From: Arachnopeziza araneosa
Taxonomy: Eukaryota; Ascomycota; Leotiomycetes; Helotiales; Arachnopezizaceae
NCBI GenBank assembly: GCA_003988855.1
Contig: QYAI01000009.1
Span: 186,001 to 250,000, forward strand
Direction of reading: 5' to 3'
DNA length: 64,000 nucleotides
Below, piece by piece: positions 12,088 through 24,650 of this stretch. Both the position numbers and the translations under genes were made by a program. Below the pieces are notes generated by a model. It saw nothing but the letters and a program-made list of their open reading frames with translations. It was not told the origin of the DNA and searched no databases. Positions within the stretch are counted from its first letter, which is position 1, and each line of letters begins with the position of its first letter.

Positions 12088-13607
12088 CAGAGTTTAACAG
12101 ATTGAGGAAGCAAAGGAAAATCTTTGATTCACGCAGGAAAGAGGGGAGGATGGAAAGAAGAGGGAGAGTGATATATATTTGCTGATTTAGCGTGGGTGGT
12201 ATAGTACCTTGCTCCATCTTGAGCGAAGGACTCGGAATTGAAAGAATAGTATGGCGTTTGGAGTCTCTCTTTTGTCTTGGATTGAAACTGGGGGGTCAAA
12301 TGGCTTACACAAAGCGATGAGCGATCGTTAAATATGTGAGGAGTGGGGAGTGAGCTCCAAATTGGCTGGGTGGTGCAAGGAGCAAGGAATGGGCTGTAGC
12401 ATAAGTAGTAGGCGAGTCGGCCATACATACATCATAAACAATATGATACCATGTTCTTTTGTAGTCTTGATTTCCGGAGACTCGATCTTCTTTCTTGATG
12501 CTTTATCTGCTCTCCGTGCCAATCATTTCCTCTTCTTCGAGTATCACTTTGCTTAAAGTAGCTTACTTGGGATATATGTCATTGTTTACTCACAACTCAC
12601 TCTCACTTGCGGAGGGAGAAGGTCCGGATGCTTATGGCGGAGAGGAGATCCGGGGTGGGGAGGTGATCTGGGGAGGTGTCGATGTTGGGTGGATGAGAGG
12701 ATCGATGTCGAGGATAGCGTCGGATGAGACTTGGGGTTGATGCTGAGATAGCTGTATGTAAAGATGGATGATGAGAATGGCCATGTCGATCTCAAGGCAA
12801 GGCTGGTGCAATCAAGTAAACACCCTCTCAAGCCCCAGCTCACACCTCGAGCATACTATCACCGCCTCTCTCTGATGGCTTCCTTCCCTCCCCCTTCAGA
12901 TACCAGTACCAGAACAGCATCCCAACCACGACCAAATCTCCCATCTCTCAAAGTGCCACGCCACGCCACGCCAAGCCCCCTCAACATGCGAGAAAGTCGG
13001 AATCAGAACAGGACCAAGACACGCAATCAAAAGGACGGACATGCCAGGACAGAGAAGTGGTTGAGAGCTGCACCCCCCCAGCGCTACAATACCCATTCAA
13101 CTCGACCCGCAACACACTTTCCCCACAGAGCCGACGGAGCTCGGTGATGAGATCCGAGGCAAGCCTGTTGGCAGCAGAGTACGTGCCTACCTGAGTAGAG
13201 AGAGGAGGCAACAAGAGGCTTGAAAAATGCCATGATGGATGGATGATGAACTGGATGAAATGATACTGGGCTCAGGAAATTTCGTCCTCGTTCTGCGTTG
13301 GTCAAGGGGTGGTACAGAGGCGATTCAGAGCGAGATTATGGCAGGCAGGTGGGCTTTGAGTATAACACTGAGTACTGAGCTTTAATCAAGGTGCTTCTTT
13401 GACTCTACAGGGCCACGCTCAACTGAACAACTGACAAATATCACAGTCTGTTATCCATGAGTAAAGAACGTTGGTATAATATCAAAGAAGGGTTAACTCA
13501 ATCTTAAATCATATTGGATAGTGCACAAGATTAGTCTTACATTAAAAAAACTAGAACTATATATTTCAATCTTGTGTCAAATATCTCACATCAGTTCTAA
13601 CCACTCT
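12088..13607. other. intergenic between convergent genes
   Basis: 3' ends of two convergent genes. Only short overlapping frames without domains. Nothing else recognised. Confidence 0.55.
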
Positions 13608-15548
13608 CTATGCCAATTCATGCCCTCTAAAATCTTCGCTTGTCGGATTCCCGCTCATATCGAACCCCCCGCTCTGATGGCCTGGGAGACCTGGGTGACC
13701 CGGTGGAGGTCCAGGTGGAGGTGGCGCAACACGACCCGAAGTATTACCGCTCATCTCTTGTGCCAGGTGTTGACCACTGAGCTCATGCTGAGGTGGGTAT
13801 TGCTGCTGAGGTGGGTATTGCTGCTGAGGTGGATATTGCTGTTGGGGTGGGTATTGCTGTTGAGGTGGGTATTGTTGGGGGGGTGGATACTGCTGCTGCG
13901 GAGGAGGAGTCTGGTATCCACCAACACCAGCTAATTCACTGGCTCCCAAAGGCGGAGATTGAGTGTATGTTGACGTTCCGGCAGGGCTGACAGGCGGTTG
14001 ACTTCCTCTTTGCCCTCCTCCAGGGGCTAACTCGCTATACTGAGTACTTGGAGTGTGAGCTTGGTGTGGAGGAGGAGATGCGGTAGGTACGGGATATTGT
14101 TGGGGATGTTGCTGAGGTGGGTATTGTTGTGAATGCTGAGGGGGATATTGCTGAGGGGAGAATTGCTGCGGTGGAGATGGATGTGGTGGATATTGCTGCG
14201 GTGGGGATGGTTGGGGCGGATGCTGTTGATGATGGGCTGCTGCTTCTGCTCCTATTGCTGTTGCTGCTGCCGCCGCCGCAAATCCACCAGACCCGTAATG
14301 TGGCGATGATGATGGAGCGTTGTATTGGGTCGACTCCGCAGGCGCGGGCTGACTATTACTGGAGGCCACAGGCCTCTCAGCATAGGCAACAGGAGCAGGT
14401 GTGACAGATTCCGGAGCCACAGGCTTTGGAGTACCAGCAATCTCCGAGCCGTCATTAGGAGGTTTATATGCAGCAGTCGACGCTGCTTCGGTATGTGCGG
14501 CTTGGGCAGCGTCTGCTTTCTCACCTGCTTTGCGATTCGAGCGGCCACGAAGGCAGAACCAAAAGATGAGGAAACCGGCAACGGCAATCGCTGCAATTCC
14601 TGCCACTACCCCTCCTGCTATAGCTCCAGTGTTTGATTTGCTTGAAGGGTGAGAATTAATGGTTGGTAAACTGCTCGTAGAGGATGGAGCAGCTGGATTG
14701 GTCGTCGTCGACGGTTGAGAGTTGGTCGGATTTGCAGTTGATGTGACTGTGACTACATCTGGGATAGACGTTGCTGTAGTGGTTCCGCTCGCGATTGCTA
14801 GGGACACACTACTGTCGGAGGCCGTAAGAGTGGATACCAGGTCAGCATATAACGCGTATGAAACAGTTGAACAGCCGTAGTTGTAGAAGGTAGCTCCTTC
14901 TTCAAAGACGAATGCAAAGAAACCGCAGTATGGATTGGCCGCACCACTACTCCTGTAAGCTTCATAGTGACGAAGAGGATACTACCACACTTACCAATAT
15001 ATCTGAGAGACGGGAGCATTTCCGGTTTTGATTCCATAATTCCAGCACTCTGAAATCCAATTATACGCGACACCTACTTTACCACATCCTTCGTAATTAT
15101 ACCCGAGAGTGCTAAAAAACACACAGGTCTCGGTACCCAAACATCCTGGCTGTCCGTAACCTAGGAGGGCTGGTCAATAAACGTTTTGGAAAGTTGAAAG
15201 CTTCAGAATACGACACTTGATGGCTCTAGAATCCAAGAAACTCTTCTCATTCGAATCCAGGATTGGCAAGCCTTGCTAACCACACCATCTCCATGCTCGA
15301 TGCAGCAGATTCGATAAGAAATTCAAAAACGAACCTCCAGGAAGCGTCCACTCAGTACAATAATTGGTTGCCTCTTGCTTCTTGGCCAATTTCGCCTTGA
15401 CGAGTTCCAAGACAGGTGCTGTTGTTGGAGCGGGACTAAAGTTGTCTCCAGCTCCGGCAAGAGTTGGTGAAGGAAGGGCACCGATCGCAAAGCCACTGAC
15501 GGAGGAGATGAAGGCGGCGACGGCCGAATATCGTACAATGGAAGCCAT
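13608..15548 (-). CDS. single-pass surface protein with Cys-containing ectodomain and Gln/Pro/Tyr repeat tail
   Basis: Three exons on the minus strand (15548-15335, 15160-14995, 14952-13608) give 574 aa. Residues 1-23 look like a signal peptide ending at FAIGALPSP. The ectodomain (about 24-170) has eight or so cysteines and many aromatic residues (for example GYGQPGCLGTETCVF and ANPYCGFFAFVFEEG). A Ser/Thr/Pro-rich stalk (175-235) and a membrane segment (about 237-259, Gly/Ala/Ile-rich ending IFWFC then RGRSNRK) follow. The cytosolic tail of about 310 aa is Pro/Gln/Tyr/Ala-rich with tandem QQYPPQ units near 13795-13890. The layout is like fungal wall-stress sensors or signalling mucins (WSC/Mid2 style), but the ectodomain is not a WSC domain I can name. 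Function unknown; inferred surface sensor. Confidence 0.75.
13795..13890. repeat. 18-bp coding repeats for QQYPPQ
   Basis: Tandem near-identical 18-bp units (GAGGTGGGTATTGCTGCT on the plus strand) encode the tail repeats of the minus-strand surface protein. Copy number probably varies between strains. Confidence 0.8.
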
Positions 15549-16250
15549 AACTGCGATGAAGAACAGGATGCAGCCGCCATGGCAAGCTGGGGAAGCTCTG
15601 TATATATGTGCTGCGCAATTTCCAGGGTGCTTGATCGGAACGAGCATCTCAAGCCACGGGCTGGACTAAGGCTCCAAGTGACTACAGACAGAGACGGGAT
15701 GTGCGGCTCTGTTGGCTTCCAGAAGTGGACATCATTGGAGCGAAGGATCGAGGGATCACGCGAACCTATGGCGGTTGAAAGTGTGAAAAAGAAAGATTAT
15801 CGTTTTGACCCAGATGGAGGTAGATTCTGAGCGCCACCATGCAGCTAGCCCTCAGCTGAAATCAGCTCCTCGCTTAGGAAAAGGAGAGGCTGTGTTGATT
15901 GGCCGCGTTCGCCCGCTTCCCTGGCTGCGCTACAAAGCCACAACAACACGGGAGTGAGTGAGGCGGGGAGTATGGGAAGCATCTGCTTCTGATCTGCATC
16001 CAGATTGACCGAAATACCCCGACTGTCCTGAATGTTATTCTTGCTATCTGGTTGATCTCGCTCACTTGTGGTCCATGGCCCAGTCTGAGCCGTGACATGG
16101 CCGCCTTGGCTGTGGACGACCTTAAATTTGGAGGATCTCGAAGGATGCCGAATTAATCGAGATGGGTGGAGTCAATTGACATCAAAACTCTACTCGGCAA
16201 CTTTCTTGTTTTCAAACATCGGGATTTCAAAGCACTACCTGGGTATATAA
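15549..16250. other. intergenic region
   Basis: Promoter of the surface-protein gene and 3' region of the second C6 factor. No supported gene. Confidence 0.6.
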
Positions 16251-18051
16251 TCATGACTCCTCTCCCGAGTAAGTCGATGCAAGTTCCGAAAAGCGACCAT
16301 CAGATTCGCTTGCAGAACCATAGAGCCAGAAATCTGGTGGAAACATGTCGTAGTCGCTCATTCCCCCGCTTGATTCTGCGTCCGAAGAATAAGCAGGCGT
16401 AGTGGGTACGCTACTGTAGGGCTGCTTCCACTTCCAATCCCATCTCATCCCATCACCGAGTCGCAACTCGACCACCTCAGTGATAGGGATGCGCATTCCA
16501 GGCTCATCCGCGAATGCGAGTTGCGACTGTCGGTGCTTCTCTTCGATTACCCAATACTCCTTGATCATCCTCACAGCTGCTTCGCCATCCCACATTCCTT
16601 CTCTCCTCGGACATCTATCAAGGAGATCTAGAGCCGCTTGTTTGATCTGCTTATCTTGACATCGCACACATGTATAGTAAAGCGGTCCAATCACTCCCAG
16701 ATCAGAGGAGAAAGTAAGTGGAGGTTGACCAGCTTTGGCATCCTGTTCAGCAGCGATAATAAGAGATCTTGCCATGTTCACCACAGCCTGGAAGTCCTGA
16801 TTCATCCAGCTAAAAAAGTCTGGGTCATTCGCAGCGTCGCCCAATTTCCGTGGATCCTCCATTTTAGGTATTGTTGCTGACATCATTTTGATTATTGTGT
16901 GCTGTATCTTAAGGAGTGCTGCCCCTCGCACCTGCTTACTACTCATAGTCGCAGAATTTTTGGCCATGAATTTGACAAACGGATCGTGCCACAATGACAC
17001 TCGCTCTGCTCGCTCTAGAAACTGAGGGTATATATCTTCTTTTTGGCACCCCATAGGAAGCTCCGCTAATCGGCAATGTCAGTCAATAGCCCATGAGAAG
17101 CGTCAGATTGGACTGTCTTACGATCAGATATGTAGAACCATCTGAACAGACCATCAGCTGCCCGAAGCAAACCTTCTCTTGCCTCTTCCAATGTGTTAAA
17201 GTTGTCCACCGATTTGGTTCCTTTCACGCTTATAGCAGCAAGCTGTGCAACATACTTTTGTTTGTGCTCTGCACTCCGAGTGTCATAGTATAATATAGCT
17301 TGCACACACTGCCGTATAAAGAGGGGGACTAGGTCGTTCTCAATGAAATCGGCATCTTCCTGTGACAAACCTTTCAATTCCCCAAGAATTGTAAGGCCAC
17401 TCTGCAAATGAAGCATAGCTGAATCAAAATAGCCGCGTAAAGAATCAAAGGAAATGAAAAGAATACAGGACATCAAGGCCGACACTGGTGACTGCTTTCC
17501 CGTAGATAGGGATTTCCGAAGATGGCTTATAGCTTTAGCGTACTGCTTTACACCAAAAGACATGCCCTCGCTAATAGAGTCGGTATCATTACAATAGCTT
17601 AGACGGTTGCCTGCAAATTCTTCATGGATAGTCCCCAGAGCTATCACAGCGTGTCTTAACGCTGGATCAGAAGCACTGACTTGTAATATCAAGCTATCCC
17701 AGAACGAACTTGGATAAAATCCTGACAGTTCGCCCGCTGTCTGCGTAACGAAATATTGAAACCCTCGTTTTTCCTGGCTATTGCCAGGAACTAGGGCAGG
17801 TAGTGTTCGTATAGGAATAGCTCGTGTGTTGCCGACAGCTGTGTTGATGGCGTATCCATCGCACTTTCGCCCAGTCTTCAAGCACCGCATGCATTCCGGT
17901 TTTCTTTCGTCGCATTTAACCCGCCGAACTCTTGCGTTGGGATTAGCAATTGAAGCTGGTGACGATGTGGGCTAACCTACTTGCAAGTTATGCAACCAGT
18001 TCGGACCTTCGTGGTGGACAGCCTCTTTCTACTGTCTAACTGTACGGACAT
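16251..18051 (-). CDS. Zn(II)2Cys6 transcription factor
   Basis: Three exons (18051-17981, 17930-17122, 17065-16251) give 564 aa. The zinc cluster spans the first intron: cysteines at residues 20, 23, 30, 37, 40 and 47, with the signature CITCKVRRVKCDERKPEC and then MRCLKTGRKCDGY. The second part (SASDPALRHAVIALGTIHE, LMSCILFISFDSLRGY) resembles the central regulatory region of fungal C6 factors. The C-terminal 60 residues are acidic and Ser/Tyr-rich, a probable activation tail. Without the first exon the protein would start at MRCLKTGRKCDG and lose half the zinc cluster, so the spliced start is preferred. Target unknown. The cysteine spacing is identical to the 5.4-kb factor, but the flanking sequence differs enough that they are not recent duplicates. 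Confidence 0.85.
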
Positions 18052-18572
18052 GGTGCAGTCAACTTTGCTGGCGGTGGACAGCTCTGAGGCAGCTCAATTA
18101 AAAGTAGTGGAGAGTTTGGAGAAGAGAATCGCAAATAACAGAAAGACAATTCAATCCGCCGCAGGATCACGTCGACCGACGAATGAGTTTGAGTATCACT
18201 TGACACCCTGTTTAATAGGGCACCGCAGTCGCATGGTGGAATGCTGATGCCTGGTGTGTTGACGCTGAGAACAGTGGCTTGTAGCGGGCTGAGTGAGATC
18301 CTTGAAAGTCTAATGAACGAAACGCTACCATGAAGCTACTCGCGAAACAACAAATCATATTACTGTAAGCGTATGTTGTCAGCTCGTGGCCAATAAGGAA
18401 TAAATAACTGGATAGATAATACAGAAGTTGACTTACGAGCTGCAAATTTAAAGGGCATCAGAAAGGAAAAAGTTTACAGAACCTTGCACAGATGGAGAAG
18501 GAGAACACAAACATAAGTTTTCATAGCATTTAGTAGTGGCAAAAAGTGTTACTGTTCTTCTGCCCTATGTCC
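18052..18572. other. intergenic region
   Basis: Promoter of the C6 factor and 3' region of Prp18. No supported gene. Confidence 0.6.
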
Positions 18573-19642
18573 TTATCCCATCAACTGTCTGATATCTTCG
18601 GGGGGCCATCGAACTTGAGCAAAGCTTAAGCATCGTTTAATACTTTGCAGAAACTTTCTCGTAACTTCATCTCCCATAACATGTCCCTTGTCGCTCTCAT
18701 GAAGCTTCTCACGAGCACTACGCTCATGAATACCAACCATAGTGACCCCAATGGGCCACGCGGCCTTTCCAATACTTAGACGCAGATATCCATCATTAGC
18801 ATCCACATAGCGCCGTTCTTGGGCTGCTTTCACAATTTCTACAATAGGTTCCAAGACACCTTCGTCCAGATCGCCTTTCTCGAACTTGCGAAAAAGCTAT
18901 GGACTGTTAGTAGAATTTAATTGCCTGAATGATAGAGACTCACTGGTGTCATATTCTCCACGCTTTGTACCATAGCATTGTATGCTGCCTTGCTGGCGAA
19001 TGTGTCCCTCTTCTCCTTATCCAAAGCAGTCTGCCATTCCGTCAAAACCATTGTGAAATACGAAGCCAATTGTCTGAACAAGAATTTCTTAGATTCCTCA
19101 TCTTTTGGGACTGCGTCGACTTTCATGTCCTTCTCATCAACCAGTTCCAGAGATGTCGGAATAATTCCTTTCGTCATAACAACTCCGAACTTCCTAAATC
19201 TCCGTAACCTCTGCTTGTGAGACTCCCCAAAAAGTGTAGCAGGTTCTCCCATAGCTCTTAACTTCTCAAACAAGTCCTCGTCTTTGATATTATCAGCCTC
19301 GACCTCCTCACTAGTCTCCTTGACCAGCTCGGGCAATCCTAGTCTCTTCCTTCTAGCTTTTTCTTCCTCAGCTTCCTGTTCCTCCCTCCGTCGTCTCGAC
19401 TCTTCAGCATGCTTCCTCCGTTTCTCCCCTCTAATCTGACTTGCTTCGGCTTCATCCTCTTCTCGTTTCCGTTTCTGTAGTAACTTCGCCTCTCTCTCTG
19501 CTTCGATGGCTCTCTGTTCCTCCAGGTATTTCTTCTGCCTCTCGGCCTCGACTTCGGAGCGCTTAACGTACTTCTTGCTCGACTCAGATGGTGTAGGCTT
19601 GGATTTAGCGATCGCATTAGACATTAAAGATGCGAAATCCAT
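18573..19642 (-). CDS. PRP18: pre-mRNA-splicing factor Prp18
   Basis: Two exons (19642-18944, 18896-18573) give 340 aa, the usual Prp18 size. The N-terminal half is a charged coiled coil (Glu/Arg/Lys-rich, about 25-110), followed by the short PRP4-like/PSI motif region (LRAMGEPATLFGESHKQRLRR). The C-terminal Prp18 domain is all-helical and includes FLFRQLASYFTMVLTEWQ and the conserved loop YLRLSIGKAAWPIGVTMVGI. Prp18 acts in the second catalytic step of splicing, with Slu7, helping 3' splice-site choice. It shares a 327-bp divergent promoter with SAP18 at 19970. No missing parts seen. Confidence 0.94.
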
Positions 19643-19969
19643 GTTGCGCCGCGCTGATGGAGAGGTAAGGTGGTGGGGTAAAGCTTGGGCTGACGAGGTC
19701 TGCTGTGGTAGTCAATTGCTATTCTCGCAAGAGATTGTTGCTGCCAGGATCCTTGATCCAGTCTTAGTCCTAATTCAAGTCGGGTCGCAAAGTTGAACCT
19801 GCAAATATATAGAGTTGTTGGCTATGACATTCCGAGAAACTTTGGCGAGACTGCTGGGTTGCCTCAAGTTCTTCAACACGACTTTTGCGCCTCGGCATCA
19901 CAGCCTTCCACAACAAATGAGAATGCTTGGATAAAGCCATAGTCAAGTCTTCAAATAGCTCAATCGGCT
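19643..19969. promoter_or_regulatory. divergent promoter Prp18 / SAP18
   Basis: 327 bp between two divergent start codons; both promoters must lie here. No clear TATA box picked out. Confidence 0.6.
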
Positions 19970-20807
19970 ATGGCTTCGGTTTCTGGCAAAGTGGATCGCC
20001 AAACCACGACGCCATTCTATCTGAGACTCTTCTACAAGACAGGAAGCTTTCATAGGTACACAACTTCGAGCTTTGATCTAGATTTACTTTCCAAGAATAT
20101 CTTGCTAACGCCGACAAAGACTCGAAGAGTTTCAGCCTCTTGCCGACCTTCCTCCTCACCTTCAGATCTACACCTGGCCAACCTGCACTCTCCGCGAACT
20201 CTCCCACATCATCACCAGCGCCATTCCAGATGTCCTCCCTGAGCCTACAATTGGCACGCGGATATCCTTCCGCCTCATCTATCCCGAACCCGTCCCCCGT
20301 AACGCCAGCTCAAATGTCACTTCTGGGCCAGGCAGGTTCATTCAAAGAGATTTGGGCAGTATTATTATTGGTGACGGTGGCCCTGGAATACTGCCGGATG
20401 AGGAAGAAGCCGCTATTATAGGAGACGGACCTATGTCTGGACCGCTAGGAGGAGAGCCGGATAAAACACTCCAAGATGCGCGGTTTATGATTGGGGATTA
20501 TATCATTTGTGCTATTATTCCACCGATGGAGAATGGCGGAGTTGCCCCACCCCCTGCTGGCCCAGCTAGAGGAGGGTTTGGTGGCGGTAGGGGAGATTTC
20601 GGAGGAAGGGGAGGTATGGGATCAAGAGAGAATGGGTTTGGAGGCGGCTATAGAGGGAGAGGTGGACCTAGAGGTGGTGGAGGATTTGGGCAAGGCTTCG
20701 TACCAGCTGGAGAATGGCGAAGGGGAGAGCGAGTACCTGAAGGTCCTTCGGGTGGAAGAGGGAGAGGATTTGGCGGCGGCGGCGGATATGGGCGAGGCAG
20801 ATACTGA
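19970..20807 (+). CDS. SAP18-family protein with Gly/Arg-rich tail
   Basis: Two exons (19970-20055, 20120-20807) give 257 aa. Residues 10-165 form the SAP18 ubiquitin-like fold: PFYLRLFYKTGSFHR, EEFQPLADLPPHLQIYTWPT, LRELSHIIT and a final RFMIGDYIICAIIPP. SAP18 belongs to the Sin3 deacetylase complex and to the ASAP/PSAP complexes (with RNPS1 and Acinus or Pinin) bound to the exon junction complex. The last 80 residues are RGG-rich (GGFGGGRGDFGGRGG and similar), a likely RNA-binding, methylated-arginine tail that metazoan SAP18 (about 150-170 aa) lacks. Divergent from Prp18, another splicing gene. Confidence 0.9.
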
Positions 20808-21071
20808 AAAGTGACTAATGATACCACTTGACTTTAATCATAAAAGGCGTTGATCAGTGCGGGGAATCAAAATGGTCTCTTCCATAAGTAGTCCTCTATA
20901 TTCCTCGAGAAGCATATCTTGTCTTTTGCATTTGGCCCTATCATCTTTTCACATATTAAACCAGCCGAAGAGAAGGAGGCCTGTTCACATCACTAATATT
21001 GATGTTGATAACGTGTTTCGCAACCAAATCCGGCATATGTACATCTCGACTCAGGCACGACCCTCTCTAAT

Positions 21072-21439
21072 CTACATCTCAGCAATGGGATCTCCTCTGA
21101 GCTTTCCTCGCATGTTCCATTTCCCCTTCTCAGGTCAGTATCTGCCGATGTTTTTCTGGACAATGTACTCACGTCTGTGTGATATGCTAGGTAACCCACG
21201 ATTGAGGGAACCACGACGACGTATGCAAATGTGATTTTAGCAGTTCTTCCAGTCCATCTGAAGTACTTGTGTCGGTTGATCCACATGTCTAGTATTCATC
21301 AGTATCGAGAGAGGGCCCGAAGAGGGTCAGGCATACTGTTGTACTTGACCAACGCCGGGTCGAGCTGGAGGGCTAGCAGTTGTCAGCATCGGTCAATCAA
21401 TTGAGGCAATGTCAGCTTACGGGTTTTGTGGCCCGCCAT
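21072..21439 (-). CDS. NADH:ubiquinone oxidoreductase B4/NDUFB4-type subunit
   Basis: Four small exons (21439-21421, 21372-21337, 21288-21173, 21125-21072) give 74 aa. Start MAGHKTPLQLDPALVKY, then INRHKYFRWTGRTAKITF, a single membrane segment (YVVVVPSIVGYLAY) and a basic tail (HTDGKWNMRGKLRGDPIAEM). This matches the small fungal accessory subunit of mitochondrial complex I, an inner-membrane protein without cofactors. The last acceptor could also be three bases earlier, adding one Lys in frame; I chose the one giving the familiar TDGKW join. Convergent with SAP18. Confidence 0.87.
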
Positions 21440-22171
21440 GATGAGTGTTGTTGGCGCTGGCCGTAGTCTTTGATGTCTTGCGCTGAGCTTCAATTCAATG
21501 AGGTTCGATTTCGATGTGATGACATAAGCAGGAACAGCTACCACCATACCAGTGGCTGAAATAATTTATGGAGCCCTGCCAAAATTATCGAACTCTCACC
21601 AAAACTTCCATTCTTCACGGTGCTTTGAGCATCAAATTAGTAATCTAAATACACTCAGAGGCTGATAAGTAAAACGTTTTGAGATTTGGAAGAAGATGTT
21701 ACTTATCAAGTTTCCTTCATTCGTTTACATAGCCCAGTTAAAAGCGATCTAGAAACTCCGGCATAAATTTACTGCAGAATTTCTCTTTTTTACACAAGTT
21801 GGCATTTAGACTACATTAGAATCAAGAAAGAACATGTCTCTGAAAATACAACAGCGGATTTTCTCCTAACTCGTCTCTATAAACTTGGTCGTTTACTTTT
21901 CAAAAGATTTGGAGTGTAGCTTAGTTTAGCAAGGAGCCAGCAATGTTCATAGGGTGCTCCAATGAATTACGTCAGCCAGTGTTGAGCCGAAATTCACCGT
22001 CTCCGACGGGGTCGGCAGAAAGTTGCGAGCCGAGGCGATTTGTTAGACCATCTATGGTGAAACTCACAAGGCAAGTTCAAATACAAAAAGAAGCCTTTGT
22101 CACAGAATTATTTTCACCAATTCGCACAGGCTTCTTATACGCGCACATCATCATCTCATACCGAATCCACA
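21440..22171. other. intergenic, divergent promoter region
   Basis: Between the complex I subunit start (minus) and the glutathione transferase start (plus). AT-rich around 21600-21900. An upstream in-frame ATG of the transferase lies at 22097 but is not favoured. Confidence 0.6.
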
Positions 22172-23065
22172 ATGGCATCTACTCCCCCAGCAGTAACTGG
22201 AGAGACGAAAGTGAAACTTTACTGGTACGTCACGGTTCCCCACCCTCTTTTCACCCCAACTCACCTCATTGTCTCTTCCAGGCTTGAACAATCGCGATCT
22301 CAGCGCATCCTCTGGCTCCTTCAGGAGTTGAATATCCCTTATGAGCTTGAAATCTTCCACCGGGATCCTAAGACACATCTTGCTCCTCCTGAGCTCAAGA
22401 AGGTTCATGGCCTGGGAAAATCTCCAGTCATTTCAATTACCACACCAGAAAATCCTGAACCACTCATCCTTGCTGAGAGCACCAATATCATAGACTACTT
22501 ATTTGACCACTTTGGCCAAGGCAGTACTCTCTTACCCAAAAGATATAGGGAAGGTAAGGAAGGTCAATTGGGAGGCGAGAGGGAGGAATGGTTGAGGTAT
22601 CGATATTTCATGAACTATGCCGAGGGCAGCCTTATGACTCTTCTGCTTCTTGCTGTTGTGGCTCAAAGTAAGTCGTTTGTTCAAAGAACTACTCAATGTT
22701 GATCATGACCAGATATCAAAACCGCACCTGTTCCCTTCTTCATCAAACCCATTACGAAGGGAATCTCTGGCAATATCCACAGTTCATTTCTTGATCCCAG
22801 TCTCGAGACACACTATTTATTTCTAGAGGAAAAGATGAATACTTCTCCTGAGGGTGGGAAATATCTCTGCGGACCACGTCTCACGGCCGCCGACATCCTC
22901 TTGAGCTTCCCATTGATAGCATCCAAAGGCAGAGCGGGGTTAACCAAGGAGAAGTATCCTCAGCTTGCGGCCTATGTCGATAGGTTAGAGGAAGAGCCTG
23001 GCTATAAAAAGGCTGCAGAAAAGATTATCGAGATTGAGGGAAAGTTTGAAGCTAACTTTGACTGA
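22172..23065 (+). CDS. glutathione S-transferase, Gtt1-like
   Basis: Exons 22172-22224, 22282-22667 and 22713-23065 give 263 aa. N-terminal thioredoxin-like domain: KLYWLEQSRSQRILWLLQEL, then the cis-Pro region GKSPVISI and the glutathione-binding LAESTNIIDYLFDHF. The C-terminal helical domain holds GGKYLCGPRLTAADILLSFP, the GST N-capping box region. The proline-rich spacing LAPPELKKVHGLGKSPV is that of yeast Gtt1 and related fungal transferases. Likely cytosolic or ER-associated detoxification and peroxide defence. Start choice: an ATG at 22097 would add 25 residues rich in Ser/Thr; I chose 22172 because family proteins begin near the first beta strand. Confidence 0.88.
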
Positions 23066-24562
23066 GTGGTGTTGGTCAGGATTCGTCCTCTTGAGTTTGG
23101 CCATTGAATATTCCTTGGGATGGTTCATGAGGGCGGTGTATATGATTTTCTTACGTACATAAATATACCATGATTGTTTCGTCGCATTCTCTTACGATAG
23201 GCAGTAATCCCTGAGGAGGTTCAAATGTTGGTACCAATAACAAGGACCAGATAAACCGCCGAATCGAAGAAACCGTCATTGATTCTGATCGCTCTTGATG
23301 CCAAGCGTTTATCTTCTTCGAATTCCCAAAGTAAAAGGGGAAAGGAGCAATTAGTTAGATTGGCTCCCCCGCATTTCAGAGGAAGTTGCTAGGACCCATC
23401 TCATGCACGAGCAGCTCCTCTCGAGTGATCACTAGAAGCTTCGAGAGTTCAAAGGATTGCGAAGTATTGAGCTGCCGCCGAGTCATAGAAGAGATGCACA
23501 GGATTGCTGCAACCTTCTTGTGGCCTTTGCTTGCCTCCTAAAGTAGGTACCAAGCTTTCCAATGGATGATCTCGATCTCGGGATCTGTCTTTTTATGCAC
23601 AGAGAGTTTTCTTCCGAATCTACCGATTGTCCGGACCAAGTGGCTGCAGAAACCAATAATGCAAGCGGCAAACGATGACCGTGCAGCTCGTGTTGTTTGA
23701 TTATTGAAATGTCCCAATATCCTCACTGCAACCTCTCTTCTCCTCTCGTCACGTCGCGCACAACGAGGACTCGAAGAGACGCATCGATTTAGAGTTTATG
23801 ATTTATGAATGATGCCTCGCTCCAAGTTCTTGCGGCTGGCTGGATGGCTGAAATCCCATCACTTCGCAGCGTTTTGAAATGTTTCGAAACAATTTTAAAT
23901 TTTAAACTTAATGCGCCTGCCCGTCCCGTCTCCTATGTTTGCTGACCTTCTTCATGTATCAGAGAAATCGGAGCCGAGGAGATTAGACGCGGTGGATGGC
24001 CAAGAGTGGCAAGTATTGAGAGGCGAAGGGTCGTGCCCACAGAGATGGTCTTGGGAAGTGCGGATGATCTTCTTCCTCACAAACCCATGAGATTTGATGA
24101 CATTCATCGACAGCGATTCTGGTCGACTGTTTCGCTGACGAGATGAGCACGAGATCGTATTGACGCCGGGCGGTACCGCGTTGAGATTATCTCGAGATTG
24201 TTCCACGTTGGACGGGAGCAGAGGGAGTCTTCTCCGCCTGTCGTCAGTTTCGAAAGTCCTTTGCCTCAGGGGGTGATGATGGAGGAGGATAAATTTAACT
24301 GGATGTTCGCGTCGGTTCCTGCATTAGTGGAGACGGACGACCGGTCGTTGATCCTTTCCATTGGTTTCCTTTTTGCGCCTCTCACGGACTGACTGTGTGT
24401 ACCCGCGGTGGGCGTAATCTCCCATGATGTGGCCTGGCAACACGACACCGTCTGGAGATGAGGGCAGGCGCGCCACGACGTTGTGATTGGCGGACAGCGG
24501 GGGAACAAACTTCTCCATTTTTGGAAAGAGCAGTCGGTTCCGACCACGCTAGACTTCCTTCC

Positions 24563-24575
24563 TCCCCCCCCCCCC
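24563..24575. repeat. poly-C run
   Basis: Thirteen consecutive C; a likely replication- and sequencing-sensitive site upstream of the wall-protein gene. Confidence 0.85.
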
Positions 24576-24650
24576 AGCAGGCGAGTCGAGGTTGGCTCGG
24601 TTGTCCAGCGCCCATGGACAGGTAGGTACTCAAAATTACCGCCGTGTGGA

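Noticed and set aside
22097..22171. Upstream start for the glutathione transferase as a mitochondrial targeting sequence
   Set aside because: Only 25 residues, Ser/Thr/His-rich, with weak amphipathic character; the downstream ATG fits the family.
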